Positions 42,274 through 52,200 of a stretch of 64,000 nt of DNA are shown here, piece by piece. Location: positions 372,001-436,000 of the forward strand of contig JAPFFF010000009.1 of assembly GCA_039105265.1 (NCBI GenBank), written 5' to 3'. The DNA comes from Tritrichomonas musculus (taxonomy: Eukaryota > Parabasalia > Tritrichomonadida > Tritrichomonadidae). The number at the start of each line of letters is the position of its first letter. Position 1 is the stretch's first letter. The notes beneath the pieces were generated by a model that worked only from the letters and a program-made list of their open reading frames with translations, was not told the origin of the DNA and ran no database searches. Position numbers and translations under genes: made by a program.

Positions 42274-43608
42274 TTAATGACCTGATTCGGCGTTTTTTTC
42301 TTGATTTTGATCTACAGCCATGGATCGAAGTTTATGTTGAAATTCTTTGGTAAATTCTATACTGGAACAAATTCCATCTTTGATACCAATTTTAAATCCA
42401 CAGTGTTGCCAAGATGCTAAAACGGTTTCTTTAGAAATAGTTTGTTCTATAGCTTTTTTAATCCTGTACATTTTAGCAGTAAAACGTGTCTTAGTTGTAT
42501 CATTTGTGAGTTGATTGAACCTAGTCTTTGATGAACCAAAGACGCACGAATCACATGGCTGTGCCACATGCGAACTATGTGGTGGAAGAGGTATTAAAAT
42601 GACTGGTTGTATTTTATCAAATTCTGCCATCACTTCACTTGACATATGCTGGTATAAATTATCAAATATGAGCCCAACAGGGTGAGTTTCGTCATTTATT
42701 TCTAATCTTATTTGTGTTACGTATGGAATTAATATATCTTGAACCCATTTTATCATGTTTTCGGTGACCATATATCCTTTCAAAGATGATGTATATTCTG
42801 CAAAGTCATTCAAAAAAGTTTCAGAGAAATCCGGGTCCATGAGCTTTCTTGTTGATATAAGCATATGCCTAGTCCATGAACAAGCAGCTCTGATACAACA
42901 TACCCAAGAAATATGGTATATATCATTGTTGGCATGCCACAAAGGTGGAACATCACAATTTTACAAAAAAACGCAAGTTCTCCTTTTTTTATACTGAGAT
43001 CTTTTTGAAAAACCACATTCGTCCATATTTAATAGGAGTCTTAAATCAGTTATTTTCTTTAATGCATCAAGGGCCGCATTTATGTATTGGTTTATTGCTT
43101 TAAGAGACAGAGAACTTCTTTGATCGTCTACAGAAGCTGATTTCATCTTTCCAACTATTTCAGAGTATCGGGCTAGAAAACGATAAAACCAATCGCGTCC
43201 AAATGCTCTTTGTTCCCCCGTACGATCAAAATACATCTTTTGTGCCATTTCTTTAATGTCAAAACCTCTTAAACAGTCAAATCTTCGTTGTGCATTTCCA
43301 ATTTCATCAATTATTACTTGTTCTTCCGTGAGAGTCAATAGCTGATTAGGGTAGGCTTTATCTCCATTTGCCTCGTCAGAATCATCATGATTTTTGATTT
43401 TGTAATAAGTTTTGGTGCTTAATCCAACCGCTTTACAAGCATTTGAAATTGTAATTTTTTTTCCTGAATTCACCAAAACATTGACCTTATCAAATGAAGT
43501 TGGAGCATTTCTATAATCAAAGCTGAGCATTACTGACCTTATGATCTTAGCATCATTTTCACTAAATTTGGTCCTCATATATTGGATGCTTGGTGAAGAA
43601 TTCATCAA
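42274..43608 (-). pseudogene. Pogo-type DDE transposase with one internal stop codon
   Basis: A frame of about 444 codons from ATG 43608 to the stop at 42274, interrupted once by TAA at 42961-42963. N-terminal half: a helix-turn-helix-like region (ITISNACKAVGLSTKTYYKIK) and a CENP-B/pogo-type second DNA-binding region (FGRDWFYRFLARYSEIVGK). Catalytic part: LLNMDECGF (first Asp, before the stop), GLIFDNLYQH (second Asp) and LPPHSSHVAQPCD (third Asp, 36 residues after the second), the DDE_1 pattern of pogo/Tigger/Fot relatives. All three Asp are present. A single lesion in an otherwise complete gene agrees with the near-identical terminal repeats. Whether the stop is real or a sequencing error in a T-rich spot is open. 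Confidence 0.88.
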
Positions 43609-43697
43609 AAAAAATGAATCGATATTTTTTGGACGTTAAACTAACGTTTTTTAACGTACAACTGGATATATGATTATAAGATCCAAAAAAGTAATAC

Positions 43698-43984
43698 AAT
43701 ATGAAATAAAAATGATTTAGCAATTATAATTTAAGCATTTTGTGATTTTATTTAAAGTTTTTTTTATCGCCATCTCATGCAATATCATTTTCAATTTTTT
43801 ACAAAATAACAATATTTTTTAATAAAACTATTCAATAATAATCATAAATTACATATCCTTTGATAAAATTTAAAAAAAGCAAGCACATATATAAAAAAAT
43901 GTAAAAAACAATCATTTTTTCCTTAACGTCTTTTTGTCAGATTTTCCTTCAAATCTAACATTTTCCTCAAAACAAACATAACTA
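43698..43984 (-). repeat. Right terminal inverted repeat of the pogo-like element
   Basis: 287 bases; reverse complement of 41960-42246. Confidence 0.92.
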
Positions 43985-43986
43985 TA

Positions 43987-44140
43987 CTTGTTATATTTTG
44001 AGAATTCTTTTAACAGTATGAAGTTTAAATAGTTAAATCAAATAAACCCAGGATCAAATTTTGAAGAGTATTTATATTGTTTTGATTTTTCATAAAAGAA
44101 TAAATAATCTCACTTAATTCTAGAGGTAAATATTCCATGT

Positions 44141-44177
<37 letters not shown>

Positions 44178-45251
44178 AATAGATTGTATAAGAACACAAT
44201 ATCCTAAGTTGAGCCTTTTTGGATGAGGTTTGCATTATATTTAAGGTGAGTTGAAATGTTTAGCTATGTTCCAAGTTCTCCATACCTGACGCATGCGCTG
44301 TACTAGCTTAACAGTTTATGGAAGCACTTTTAAAGATCATCAACCTCTAATGAAAACCTTCAGCATCAAAAATTGTAAAAGACTTCCATATTAAAATATC
44401 TTTAATTCTTTTGTCTAGATGATCATCTGCAGATAACTAGTAATTTATAACACTACCATTTTAGAAACCTTATACTGTATATTGAAAAAAACATTGGCTT
44501 CTCTTAATATTCTTCATAAGAAGCTGAATTTTTCAGATAAAATACTTTTTAACTTTTCAAAAAGAGAAAAAACAAATTTGTCTGATTTGAAACGTATTTT
44601 TACCCCTTTTTCAAAAAAAAAATTATTGTTCAATTGAGCATTTGAATGTAGGAATGACTTATATGAAGATTAAAAAATAGAGTATGAGGTTTTTCAAAGA
44701 TCGGTATATACCAGGCACAGTCTATTTATATGCTAAAAATTTTCATTAAAATGATGTATAAGAAACCATGTATAAAAGTGATTTCCAATATGAGGACTAC
44801 CTCTCGAGAGTAATCGAAACCATATTGATTCCTACTAATACTATGTACTCTGCTAAAGCATGGAGTGTGAAGGTTTCACACTAGAAGGTGAGACAACAAT
44901 TAAGCTTTTCTCTAGTGAGGAATCAATAAATGATGATATAGAAACATATGAAAAGAATGGTGATGTTTTTTGATTATATGAAGATCTACATTATATGGGA
45001 TAAAACAATTATGTTTTAATTAAAAACTAGGCAAGTTAGAACCAATAAGTTAATCTGTGAAACACTAATCAGTTTGTACCAATTTCATTAAACAAAACTG
45101 AGAAGTTTATGGTTATAGTTCAAGTAATTAATGATCATTACTACATACAATATTAATAAGTGATACTGCTGACTAAACACTCCATATTATTTAAAGAGTA
45201 TATAATCGTTAATCCATGCATTAATAAGAGATATAATGGAAAAATCTGGGG
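43987..45251. other. Intergenic sequence with a poly-A tract and possible coding relics
   Basis: A run of about 33 A lies at 44142-44174. The rest is less AT-rich than other spacers. At about 44864-44977 one frame reads 37 residues with coding-like composition (beginning MECEGFTLEGETTIK, ending YEKNGDVF), but stops enclose it. This may be the wreck of a gene; no family is recognised. Confidence 0.35.
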
Positions 45252-45632
45252 AATCGTATTTTTCTACGCCACTTTTTGAATACTTTTTTATACATTTTTT
45301 ATTCAATTTTTGCTAAATAATGCATAAATATTTAGTTCAAATGGCTTCCCGATTCATCCAGCAATTCAAGGAGCCTGATTCGGCTTCGCGCAGCCCTGTG
45401 GTGATCACTGGTGCGTATATTCCTGAAAAATTATGTAAAAATAAAAAAAAATTATATCAAAAAAAGCAAATAGTTATAATTTTAAGAGAAAATTTAAATT
45501 TACGATTTTTTTGGTTAATTTTTTTAACAGAGTAAGTTAAATTTCACCTTATGATGGCGGTTTTTTACTTTCCATGAGAAGCTATTCATGGATAGAAATA
45601 CCATTCAAAAAGTGGCGTAGAAAAAAACGATT
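45252..45632. mobile_element. 381-bp MITE with 30-bp inverted ends
   Basis: The ends at 45252-45281 and 45603-45632 are reverse complements with one mismatch in 30 (core TTTTTCTACGCCACTTTTTG). Inside, 45340-45437 is GC-rich and reads in frame as MASRFIQQFKEPDSASRSPV and onwards, with coding-like codon use before it dissolves into A-rich sequence. The right third recurs at 35551-35688, so this is a family, not a chance inverted repeat. No transposase. It ends 168 bases upstream of the beta-helix gene. Confidence 0.8.
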
Positions 45633-45800
45633 GTCCGAAAAATCTCATTGCTTGATGACAAATCTAGTTTTTATTTTTCTCTCAATTTATATGACAAAAA
45701 AATATTTATTTCAATTTTACAAATTTTTGTTAGTTCTTTTCAATCCAAAAGAGTGAGATTTTATATGATATTTGGTTTTTAATATCTAGGAACGAGCATT

Positions 45801-46862
45801 ATGATTAACTTTACACTTACTTTTTTGTCAATATCATCTATAAAAACTTCACCTTATTTTGTTTTTCCTTTGCAAAGCAAATCTCATTATTTTAGCTTTT
45901 CCATTTTTTCTTCAAAATTTTCTCGTTTTTTAAACACAGCATTACTTTCTACATCAACAAACAACTTGATCGTAAAAAAATGCGATTTTTTACACTTTTC
46001 GAATAGTGCAATTATTGTCCGATCGAATGATTTTCAAATATTAAATAAATATATTACTGAAACAATCAAATTTTCTAGTGGGAATTTGATTATAAACAAT
46101 TGCAAATTTAAAAATTGTAATGCTCCTGAAACGGGCGGAGCTTTAGAAGCGAGTGAAATCAACGTTGGCTTGATATGCACGTATTTTCATCGTAATACAG
46201 CACCAATTTGCGGGGCAGCACATTTAATATCCTGTTTCTCGATTCAATGGTTTGGCAACGTTTTTACTCAAAACGAAGCAGACTATAATGGCGCGTTTAC
46301 TATCGACACAGCCGAAATAAATAACTTACAAACTAACGTCACAATAAAGTCAACAAATATTTCTTTAAATAAAGCTAAAATGTGGACAGGCGGTTTCCGA
46401 ATTGACACCTCTGGTGGAAAAATTTCAAATTGCATAATTTACGGAAATACAGCTAAGGTTACTGGAGGATTTTTTGACTTCTCTTGGACGCCAGCTCATC
46501 GTGATGTAATATTCTGCATTTTCAATAACAATACTTCGAAGATGCGAGGTGGGGCAGTTTGTGCATTTCACCTGATGCACAGCTCACGGTACTTCAAGTC
46601 TGTCTTTGTTAAAAATAAATGTGATGAAGATTCTGATGCAATTTCGATACAGTCTATCGATTCAAAAATTGTTCTTGACGAGACTTTCTTTGATGGCACA
46701 AAGGAAAATCAGATAGGAATGAAATTTGGCTTCTCTAAATTTGAAATAATGCAAACCACTAAGTTTGGCATAAAAGATAATTCAATGAAAAAAGTTTTAG
46801 AAAACATTGAACAAGCATATAAACTTGAAATGAAAAATCAATGCAATGATAAAAATAGTTAA
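45801..46862 (+). CDS. Pmp-like right-handed beta-helix surface protein
   Basis: A 353-residue protein of short repeated strands. Recurrent motifs are GGA(L/F/V), in TGGALEA, NGAFTID, GGFFDF and RGGAVCA, alternating with FxxN or F(K/H/T/N)xN words (FKNC, FHRN, FTQN, FNNN). This pattern is that of chlamydial polymorphic membrane proteins and of the Pmp-like surface proteins of trichomonads, which form a right-handed beta-helix. The first 25 residues (MINFTLTFLSISSIKTSPYF) are moderately hydrophobic and could be a signal peptide. No C-terminal membrane anchor is seen, and the tail is charged. The protein is shorter than most trichomonad Pmp-like proteins, so it may be secreted or a truncated member. 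Confidence 0.7.
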   Translation: MINFTLTFLSISSIKTSPYFVFPLQSKSHYFSFSIFSSKFSRFLNTALLSTSTNNLIVKKCDFLHFSNSAIIVRSNDFQILNKYITETIKFSSGNLIINNCKFKNCNAPETGGALEASEINVGLICTYFHRNTAPICGAAHLISCFSIQWFGNVFTQNEADYNGAFTIDTAEINNLQTNVTIKSTNISLNKAKMWTGGFRIDTSGGKISNCIIYGNTAKVTGGFFDFSWTPAHRDVIFCIFNNNTSKMRGGAVCAFHLMHSSRYFKSVFVKNKCDEDSDAISIQSIDSKIVLDETFFDGTKENQIGMKFGFSKFEIMQTTKFGIKDNSMKKVLENIEQAYKLEMKNQCNDKNS

Positions 46863-47191
46863 ATCTATTGAATTCAAACTTAACATTTTTCTTTTTGCTT
46901 GAAAAAAAAGCTTCAATTTTATTTTATTGAAGCTCCGTTATTATAATATGTCGAAATTTCACGCCATTTTTCTGTACAAAACCGACATATATATAGTAAT
47001 TTTAAATTGCTAATCAAAATTGTATCCTTAGATCCTCTACTGTAAATTTGTAAATATTTAAAATAAAAAGATCTTCAATCTCTAGTGTAATTTATATAAT
47101 AAATATTAAGATTAACTCAACATTTTTGAATATTTTTTATTTTTAGCTGATTTTTCATATTTTTAGATTTTCGTTGTCCGAAATTTCATGA
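46863..47191. other. Convergent intergenic spacer
   Basis: AT-rich; includes a short inverted word pair GCTTCAATTTTATT/AATAAAATTGAAGC (46909-46934) that could form a hairpin after the stop of the beta-helix gene. Confidence 0.45.
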
Positions 47192-47491
47192 TCATTGTGT
47201 GAGATAACCAATTTTCAATCCTTCAATAATTTGTGGATTAAGATATGGATGCCTATCCATATAGGCTTCAGTCATATCTCCTCCAGCACAAGTAGTAATG
47301 CAATCAACGCCACCAGGATGGCGAGTTAAGTATGGTGTCATATCGTAGACAGCACCTTGAAAAACGACCCAACAATCATATTTAGTTTTATGCTTCTGCA
47401 ATTCTTCATTTGTTATTTCTCCAATCCATTTAGGACCAGTTTTTTTGGGCTGGTTCATTTGTTCTTTTTGATTTGATTGATTATTTCCCAT
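47192..47491 (-). CDS. Cytochrome b5-domain protein, possibly myristoylated
   Basis: A 99-residue protein carrying one cytochrome b5 heme-binding domain (about 24-99). The two expected heme-ligand histidines are present: His58 in RHPGG and His81 in DRHPYLN, 23 residues apart. The AGGDMTEAY link and the ending IIEGLKIGYL match the fold, with closest resemblance to the Ncb5or-type subgroup. The start MGNNQSNQ has Gly2 and Ser6 as in N-myristoylation signals, so membrane attachment by a lipid is possible; no tail anchor is present. It would carry electrons to a desaturase- or reductase-type partner. Interesting in an anaerobe without heme synthesis. Its ATG is 63 bases from that of the divergent OTU gene. 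Confidence 0.92.
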   Translation of the reverse strand: MGNNQSNQKEQMNQPKKTGPKWIGEITNEELQKHKTKYDCWVVFQGAVYDMTPYLTRHPGGVDCITTCAGGDMTEAYMDRHPYLNPQIIEGLKIGYLTQ

Positions 47492-47540
47492 TGAAAAATT
47501 TGACCAATATTAGCCAAATATATATTGAATTATTTTTTGT

Positions 47541-47546
47541 TCATTT
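47541..47546 (+). promoter_or_regulatory. Initiator-like motif of the OTU gene
   Basis: TCATTT, 8 bases upstream of ATG 47555, matches the Inr consensus. It lies in the 63-base divergent spacer, so both promoters are very compact. Confidence 0.55.
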
Positions 47547-47554
47547 TTAATTAA

Positions 47555-48415
47555 ATGAGCGATTTTGACCAAATCCAAGCAAGACATAAAAAAGAAAAGG
47601 CAGAACTTGAAGCAAGGATTACAGATATGCTTGCTTCAGCAACATCCAAAAATGAAAGGAAACGATTAAATAAACAAGCTGAACAAATGAGGAGAGATTT
47701 ATTTGATAAACAATCTAAAGAAGCAGATGATCCATTTATACAGTCTATTGTTGATAGTACAAGCAATAATGATAACAAAGATACTCAGAAAGATGAACCA
47801 AAACAAGAAACAACAGAACAAAACAGTAATAGAAAAAAGAAATCCCAAAAGGACATAGAAAGAAATCGTCAACAGAGGCAAAAAAAGATGCAACAGCGTT
47901 ACAAACTTGAATCAGAATTAACGAATTTTGCCGCCAATTCAAAAACAAAAGGACAAATTGAAATTGAGAAGTTAAATGACCAACTTCAGAAGGTTGGTCT
48001 TAAAATGCACCAAATAATTGGTGACGGAAATTGCTTATACAGAGCTATTGCTTATTCATTAGCAAAGATAGGCCTTTCAGAATATAATGACGCCAAAGCA
48101 TATATTGATCTTCGCAAAAGAGCTGCTGATGAACTCCGATCAAATCCATCTAAGTATATGAGCTTTTCTACTTGCGAGACTCCTGAAGAATTTGAAGCCC
48201 ATTGCGAAAGAGTTGAAAAATCCAGCGATTGGGGTGATGATCTAGAACTAGTTGCACTGTCAAACGCTCTTGAATATTCATTCAATGTTTTTAGAGCTGA
48301 TCAAGATCCCATAAAGAGAGGTGAATTTCCCAATTCTCTTGATCTTGCTTTTCTAGCCTTTTATACAACTTCTGGTGGTCATTATAATTCTGTAATTCCT
48401 TATACTGATGAATGA
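47555..48415 (+). CDS. OTU-family deubiquitinase, OTUD6-like
   Basis: A 286-residue cysteine protease that removes ubiquitin. The first 145 residues are charged helices (KKEKAELEARITDML, then basic RKKKSQKDIERNRQQRQKK), as in OTUD6A/B and yeast Otu2, where this part binds ribosomes or partners. The OTU domain follows: GDGNCLYRAI with Asp157 and Cys160 of the catalytic centre, WGDDLELVALSNAL, and the catalytic His276 in GGHYNSV close to the C-terminus. All catalytic residues are present and the length agrees with the OTUD6 group. In yeast and animals this group edits ubiquitin on 40S ribosomal proteins; that role is inferred here. Confidence 0.93.
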   Translation: MSDFDQIQARHKKEKAELEARITDMLASATSKNERKRLNKQAEQMRRDLFDKQSKEADDPFIQSIVDSTSNNDNKDTQKDEPKQETTEQNSNRKKKSQKDIERNRQQRQKKMQQRYKLESELTNFAANSKTKGQIEIEKLNDQLQKVGLKMHQIIGDGNCLYRAIAYSLAKIGLSEYNDAKAYIDLRKRAADELRSNPSKYMSFSTCETPEEFEAHCERVEKSSDWGDDLELVALSNALEYSFNVFRADQDPIKRGEFPNSLDLAFLAFYTTSGGHYNSVIPYTDE

Positions 48416-48528
48416 GAAAAAAATTGTTCTTAAAACATGTTATTTTTAACAATTTTATTTATTTTCTATTTTTCAATTGCTAAATGTTTTCTCCCTTTTA
48501 AAAAGTTTAATTTTCCAAAGAAAATTAA

Positions 48529-48777
48529 ATGAGTAGAAAATCAACTAAACAAGCAGTTTTTCAACCACGGATCGACGAACTTCCAAAGTCTGATGAATCG
48601 GCTGTTTCTTCATCATCAATGAATACAATCACAAAGTTTAAATATGCTGATGTTGGATTAAACGAATATGCTCAAATCATGTTTAAAGAGTTAAACCAAA
48701 TCGCCGAACGGCTCAAAAAAGTTCAAATTAACCTAGTGGATATGAATGATCAGATTGCTTTTCTTGAAACATGCTAA
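48529..48777 (+). CDS. Small helical protein, unknown
   Basis: An 82-residue ORF with a Ser-rich first 40 residues and a helix from about 42 to the end (NEYAQIMFKELNQIAERLKKVQ), which shows a heptad-like pattern and is probably a coiled coil. Size and layout resemble small subunits of tethering or adaptor complexes (BLOC-1/BORC-type), but no specific family is recognised. It lies 113 bases after the OTU gene on the same strand. Coding is supported by regular codon use and clean flanking stops. Confidence 0.55.
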   Translation: MSRKSTKQAVFQPRIDELPKSDESAVSSSSMNTITKFKYADVGLNEYAQIMFKELNQIAERLKKVQINLVDMNDQIAFLETC

Positions 48778-49220
48778 CTACTTTGTGATTTTTTTAAATA
48801 TGCAATTTCATAATAATATAATCCATTAAATAGAAAACATATCTTTTAGAAGTATCAAGAAATGTGCGTAACTTTTAAATATTTTCACATCATTTCTACT
48901 TATCACTAACATATGAGTTTAATATTAAATTGAATATTTTTAATTATCTTATTATTTATTTTTATGAAGTGCTTAAAACATTCTCGATATGATAATATAT
49001 ATTTCATATTTTATCTAAAATTTTAATATAATTGATTTCTTTTCTTTTAGTGAAAGCCTGCTGATTTTATCTTTATTTTGTGAAATTTAACTGACAAAAG
49101 TTAGTTTATTTTTAAAAAAGTTGAACATGAAATGAGGAGACGTTACTGAATGCATTTCATAAAATTTCAATTCTCACGAAATATTTGAAGAAAAAACACG
49201 TTATCTAAGTAATTTATATC
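48778..49220. other. Intergenic spacer upstream of the WD40/coiled-coil gene
   Basis: AT-rich, nothing recognised. No strict initiator is seen directly before ATG 49221; TCTAAG lies 15 bases upstream. Confidence 0.45.
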
Positions 49221-52200
49221 ATGGCTTCCATCCCATCTCTTTCATATCGATGCGTTTTTGGAATAAGCCGCCATGCTAAACCAAATGTAATTTTTGTTGG
49301 AAGCGAACATATAGCATTTCCTGCAGGAAATTCAATTGTTTTTCAAAATATCAAAGATCGAAAACAAAAGATTTACGTACCTCCTCCCGAAAGTTTTTCT
49401 TCAGGTATTTCAGCAATAGCCCTTACCAGCAGACCTCAGATTCCTAGCCCAATGAATGCTCAAGCCAAAAATCAAACACCTTATATTCCCAAAATGGCAA
49501 TAGGAGATAATTTTGAATGCCCCACTGTTTGCGTTTTTGATGTTCGAAATTTTTTTTCAAATGGCGTTCAATCAATGAATATTAGTGCATCAACACCATC
49601 AAGCAAAAGACCAAAAGCTTCAGCAGTTTCATCTGCTCAATTATCAATGCCTCCGACAATCGATGAACTTAGCGAAGATGGTTCTTCTGAATACTATAAT
49701 CGTAAAGCAGAAAATAAAGTTATTGTTCAAATGAATGAAGATTTTGGATCCGAAGGCTTTGTTTCACTCTCATTTAGTGGCGATGGCAATTATCTCCTGG
49801 CTCAAGGCAAAAAACCAAATTGGTCTTTAGTCATCATCAAACTCGATGATGATTATAATCAAATCGTTACTTCATTAAAAATCAATTTAACACCTACAAG
49901 TAGCCGTAGAGATGATGAAAGAAGTAAAAAAATCTCTGAAGTAAATCAGGATAATAAAGAAAGCAATGAAACAGATGATAGTAAAGCATCTCAAAAGAAT
50001 CAAAAACCTAAAAAAGGCAAAGATAAAAAAGATGACGAAAAAGATAAAAATAAGAAAAATGAAGCTGACAAAGAAACACCAATTCCATCTTTAGAAACTG
50101 AAAAACGCCATATTAGCACAGGACCTCCAACAATTACACAAGCATCATTTTCTCCATCAACTCGACATAAGTTAATAGCTTGTACAGGAAACAATGTTCT
50201 TAAAGTATTTGCGGTTCATTTAGATAAGCTTGTTGAATTGAATATACCAGATCCAAAGATAGGAGATATCAAATGCCATCTTTGGCTCACAAGCTCAATC
50301 CTACTTTGTGCAGATTCAGAAGGCGATATTTTTTCAGTTCTTCCATCAGAATCCCAAAAAGGAACAACTGAAAATTTTAATTTCAAATTTTCAGGAGGTG
50401 TCACACAAGGATCTGTTCTTGATCCTGCGAAAAAGAAAGATGATCATCGCGAATCACCTTTTGTTGCGATGACTAGGTATAAGATATCTAATGTATCAGC
50501 TCCAGTTGGTGCTCCACCAGGAGCCCCAGGATTAGCTGCATCATCAGGACCTATTGGACAACTACCCCAAATGAGCTTTATAGCTGTTTCACAAGGCGGT
50601 TATTTAACACTTTTTGAATCTGTTAATAATAATACCACAAATAAAAAAGAAGGAAATAAAAAAGAAGCTAACAAAAAAGAAGGGAAAAAGAAAGATACTG
50701 AAACTAGAAGTTCTCTTCAATTTGTTGCTTTAAAAGTTATTCAACTTTTTAATGATAACGCAACTCCAATTCCAATTCATTCTGTTGCAGTTTGTGTTGA
50801 TCAATTTAATTTCAATAATTATGCTGCTAACTTTGATATGGATAATGAAATGAATGATGGCAATAACAATAAAAATAATAATGAAAATGCAGTTGCCGTT
50901 GTTACTTTAGAAAACAATAGAGTTCTTGCTGTTTCATTAGCAACAGGAAATTTAATTTTAAATAATGAAGAAAAGCCAGTACTTTTACCATACCATGATG
51001 GACAAATTCTTTGTTGTTCAACATGTATTCGAAAACCAATTGTTGCAACATGTGGAGCTGATAGAACTGTTCGTGTTTGGAATTATTTAGAAAATTCATT
51101 AGATATCATAAAAGAATATCAGGATCCAGTATATTGCGTTTCACTTCATCCAGATGGATTGTCAATGCTAATTGGTTTTGGAGATAAACTTCGCCTTTGT
51201 TCTGTCTTTTACGATGATATTAGATTTCTCAAAGAATTTTCAATTCGAGGTTGTCGTTGCTGCAAATTTTCAACCGGAGGACAATTATTTGCCGCTGTTA
51301 ATGGTTCTAAGATTCAAATATACTCAACTTTAACGTACCAATTAGTTAATACGTTACATAAACATGGGGCAACTGTTCATGATTTAATATGGGGCGAATT
51401 AGACACTTTTATTGCATCCGTTGGAAATGATGGTGCCATGTTTATTCACAGGTTTGATAATCAAGCCAGTGATGATGCTGGGAACAGTTATGCCGCTCCA
51501 AATACAACAAATTATAGCATAACAGCATCTCCCGATTTTTCATCCATTTTTATATGCGCTTCTGATAATTCTACTGGAAAACAAAACAAAGGAAAAACAT
51601 CAGATGCTCCGACCACAAATGCTAACAAAAAGTCAAATTCAAAAGATAATAATAACGAGGCAGATGATAAAGATGCTCCTCCCGCAAATAATCATAAGAT
51701 TAAAGAAATTCAAGGAGGACAGGCTATTCGTGAAATTAGCTTCCCAATACCTCATAAACAAATAGTAATGTCAAATGGCGGCCAAATGCTATTTTCAGCT
51801 GATAGTTCTGGAAAAGTTTATAGTTATCAATTAGCAATTGGAGGAGAAAAGCTTGTTTTTAGCGTTCATGAAAAACAAATATCTTCAATTGCAATTACAT
51901 TCAATGACATGTTTTTATTTACAGCAGGTGATGATGGCGTTTTGAATGTATTTAATATTGTTCGTGAATCAGCATTAACATCAAAAGATCAAATCATTTT
52001 TTATAGTCCTGCTGCAAACCAAGCTGCTGCATCATTAACATCATATACTTATACTTCGGCTTCCTCAAGGAGTAACAATGAAATACCAACGTCAAGTTCA
52101 ACAGCAAAGATAGTAACTACTGATAATGATTCGACATTCTTTCCATTTTATTCAGAAGAAGTTAGTACAACAAGAACTGACATTGAAGAGAAAGAGAATC

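Larger units (their letters stand above)
41960..43984 (-). mobile_element. Pogo-like Tc1/mariner element, 2,025 bp
   Basis: A complete element bounded by TA dinucleotides (41958-41959 and 43985-43986), the target-site duplication of the Tc1/mariner superfamily. Inverted repeats of 287 bases (41960-42246 and 43698-43984), starting TAGTTATGTTTGTTTTGAGG, are of equal length; I saw no differences in the blocks I compared. One transposase gene lies between them on the minus strand. Unusually long, nearly identical repeats imply a young insertion. It stands in non-coding DNA. Confidence 0.93.
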
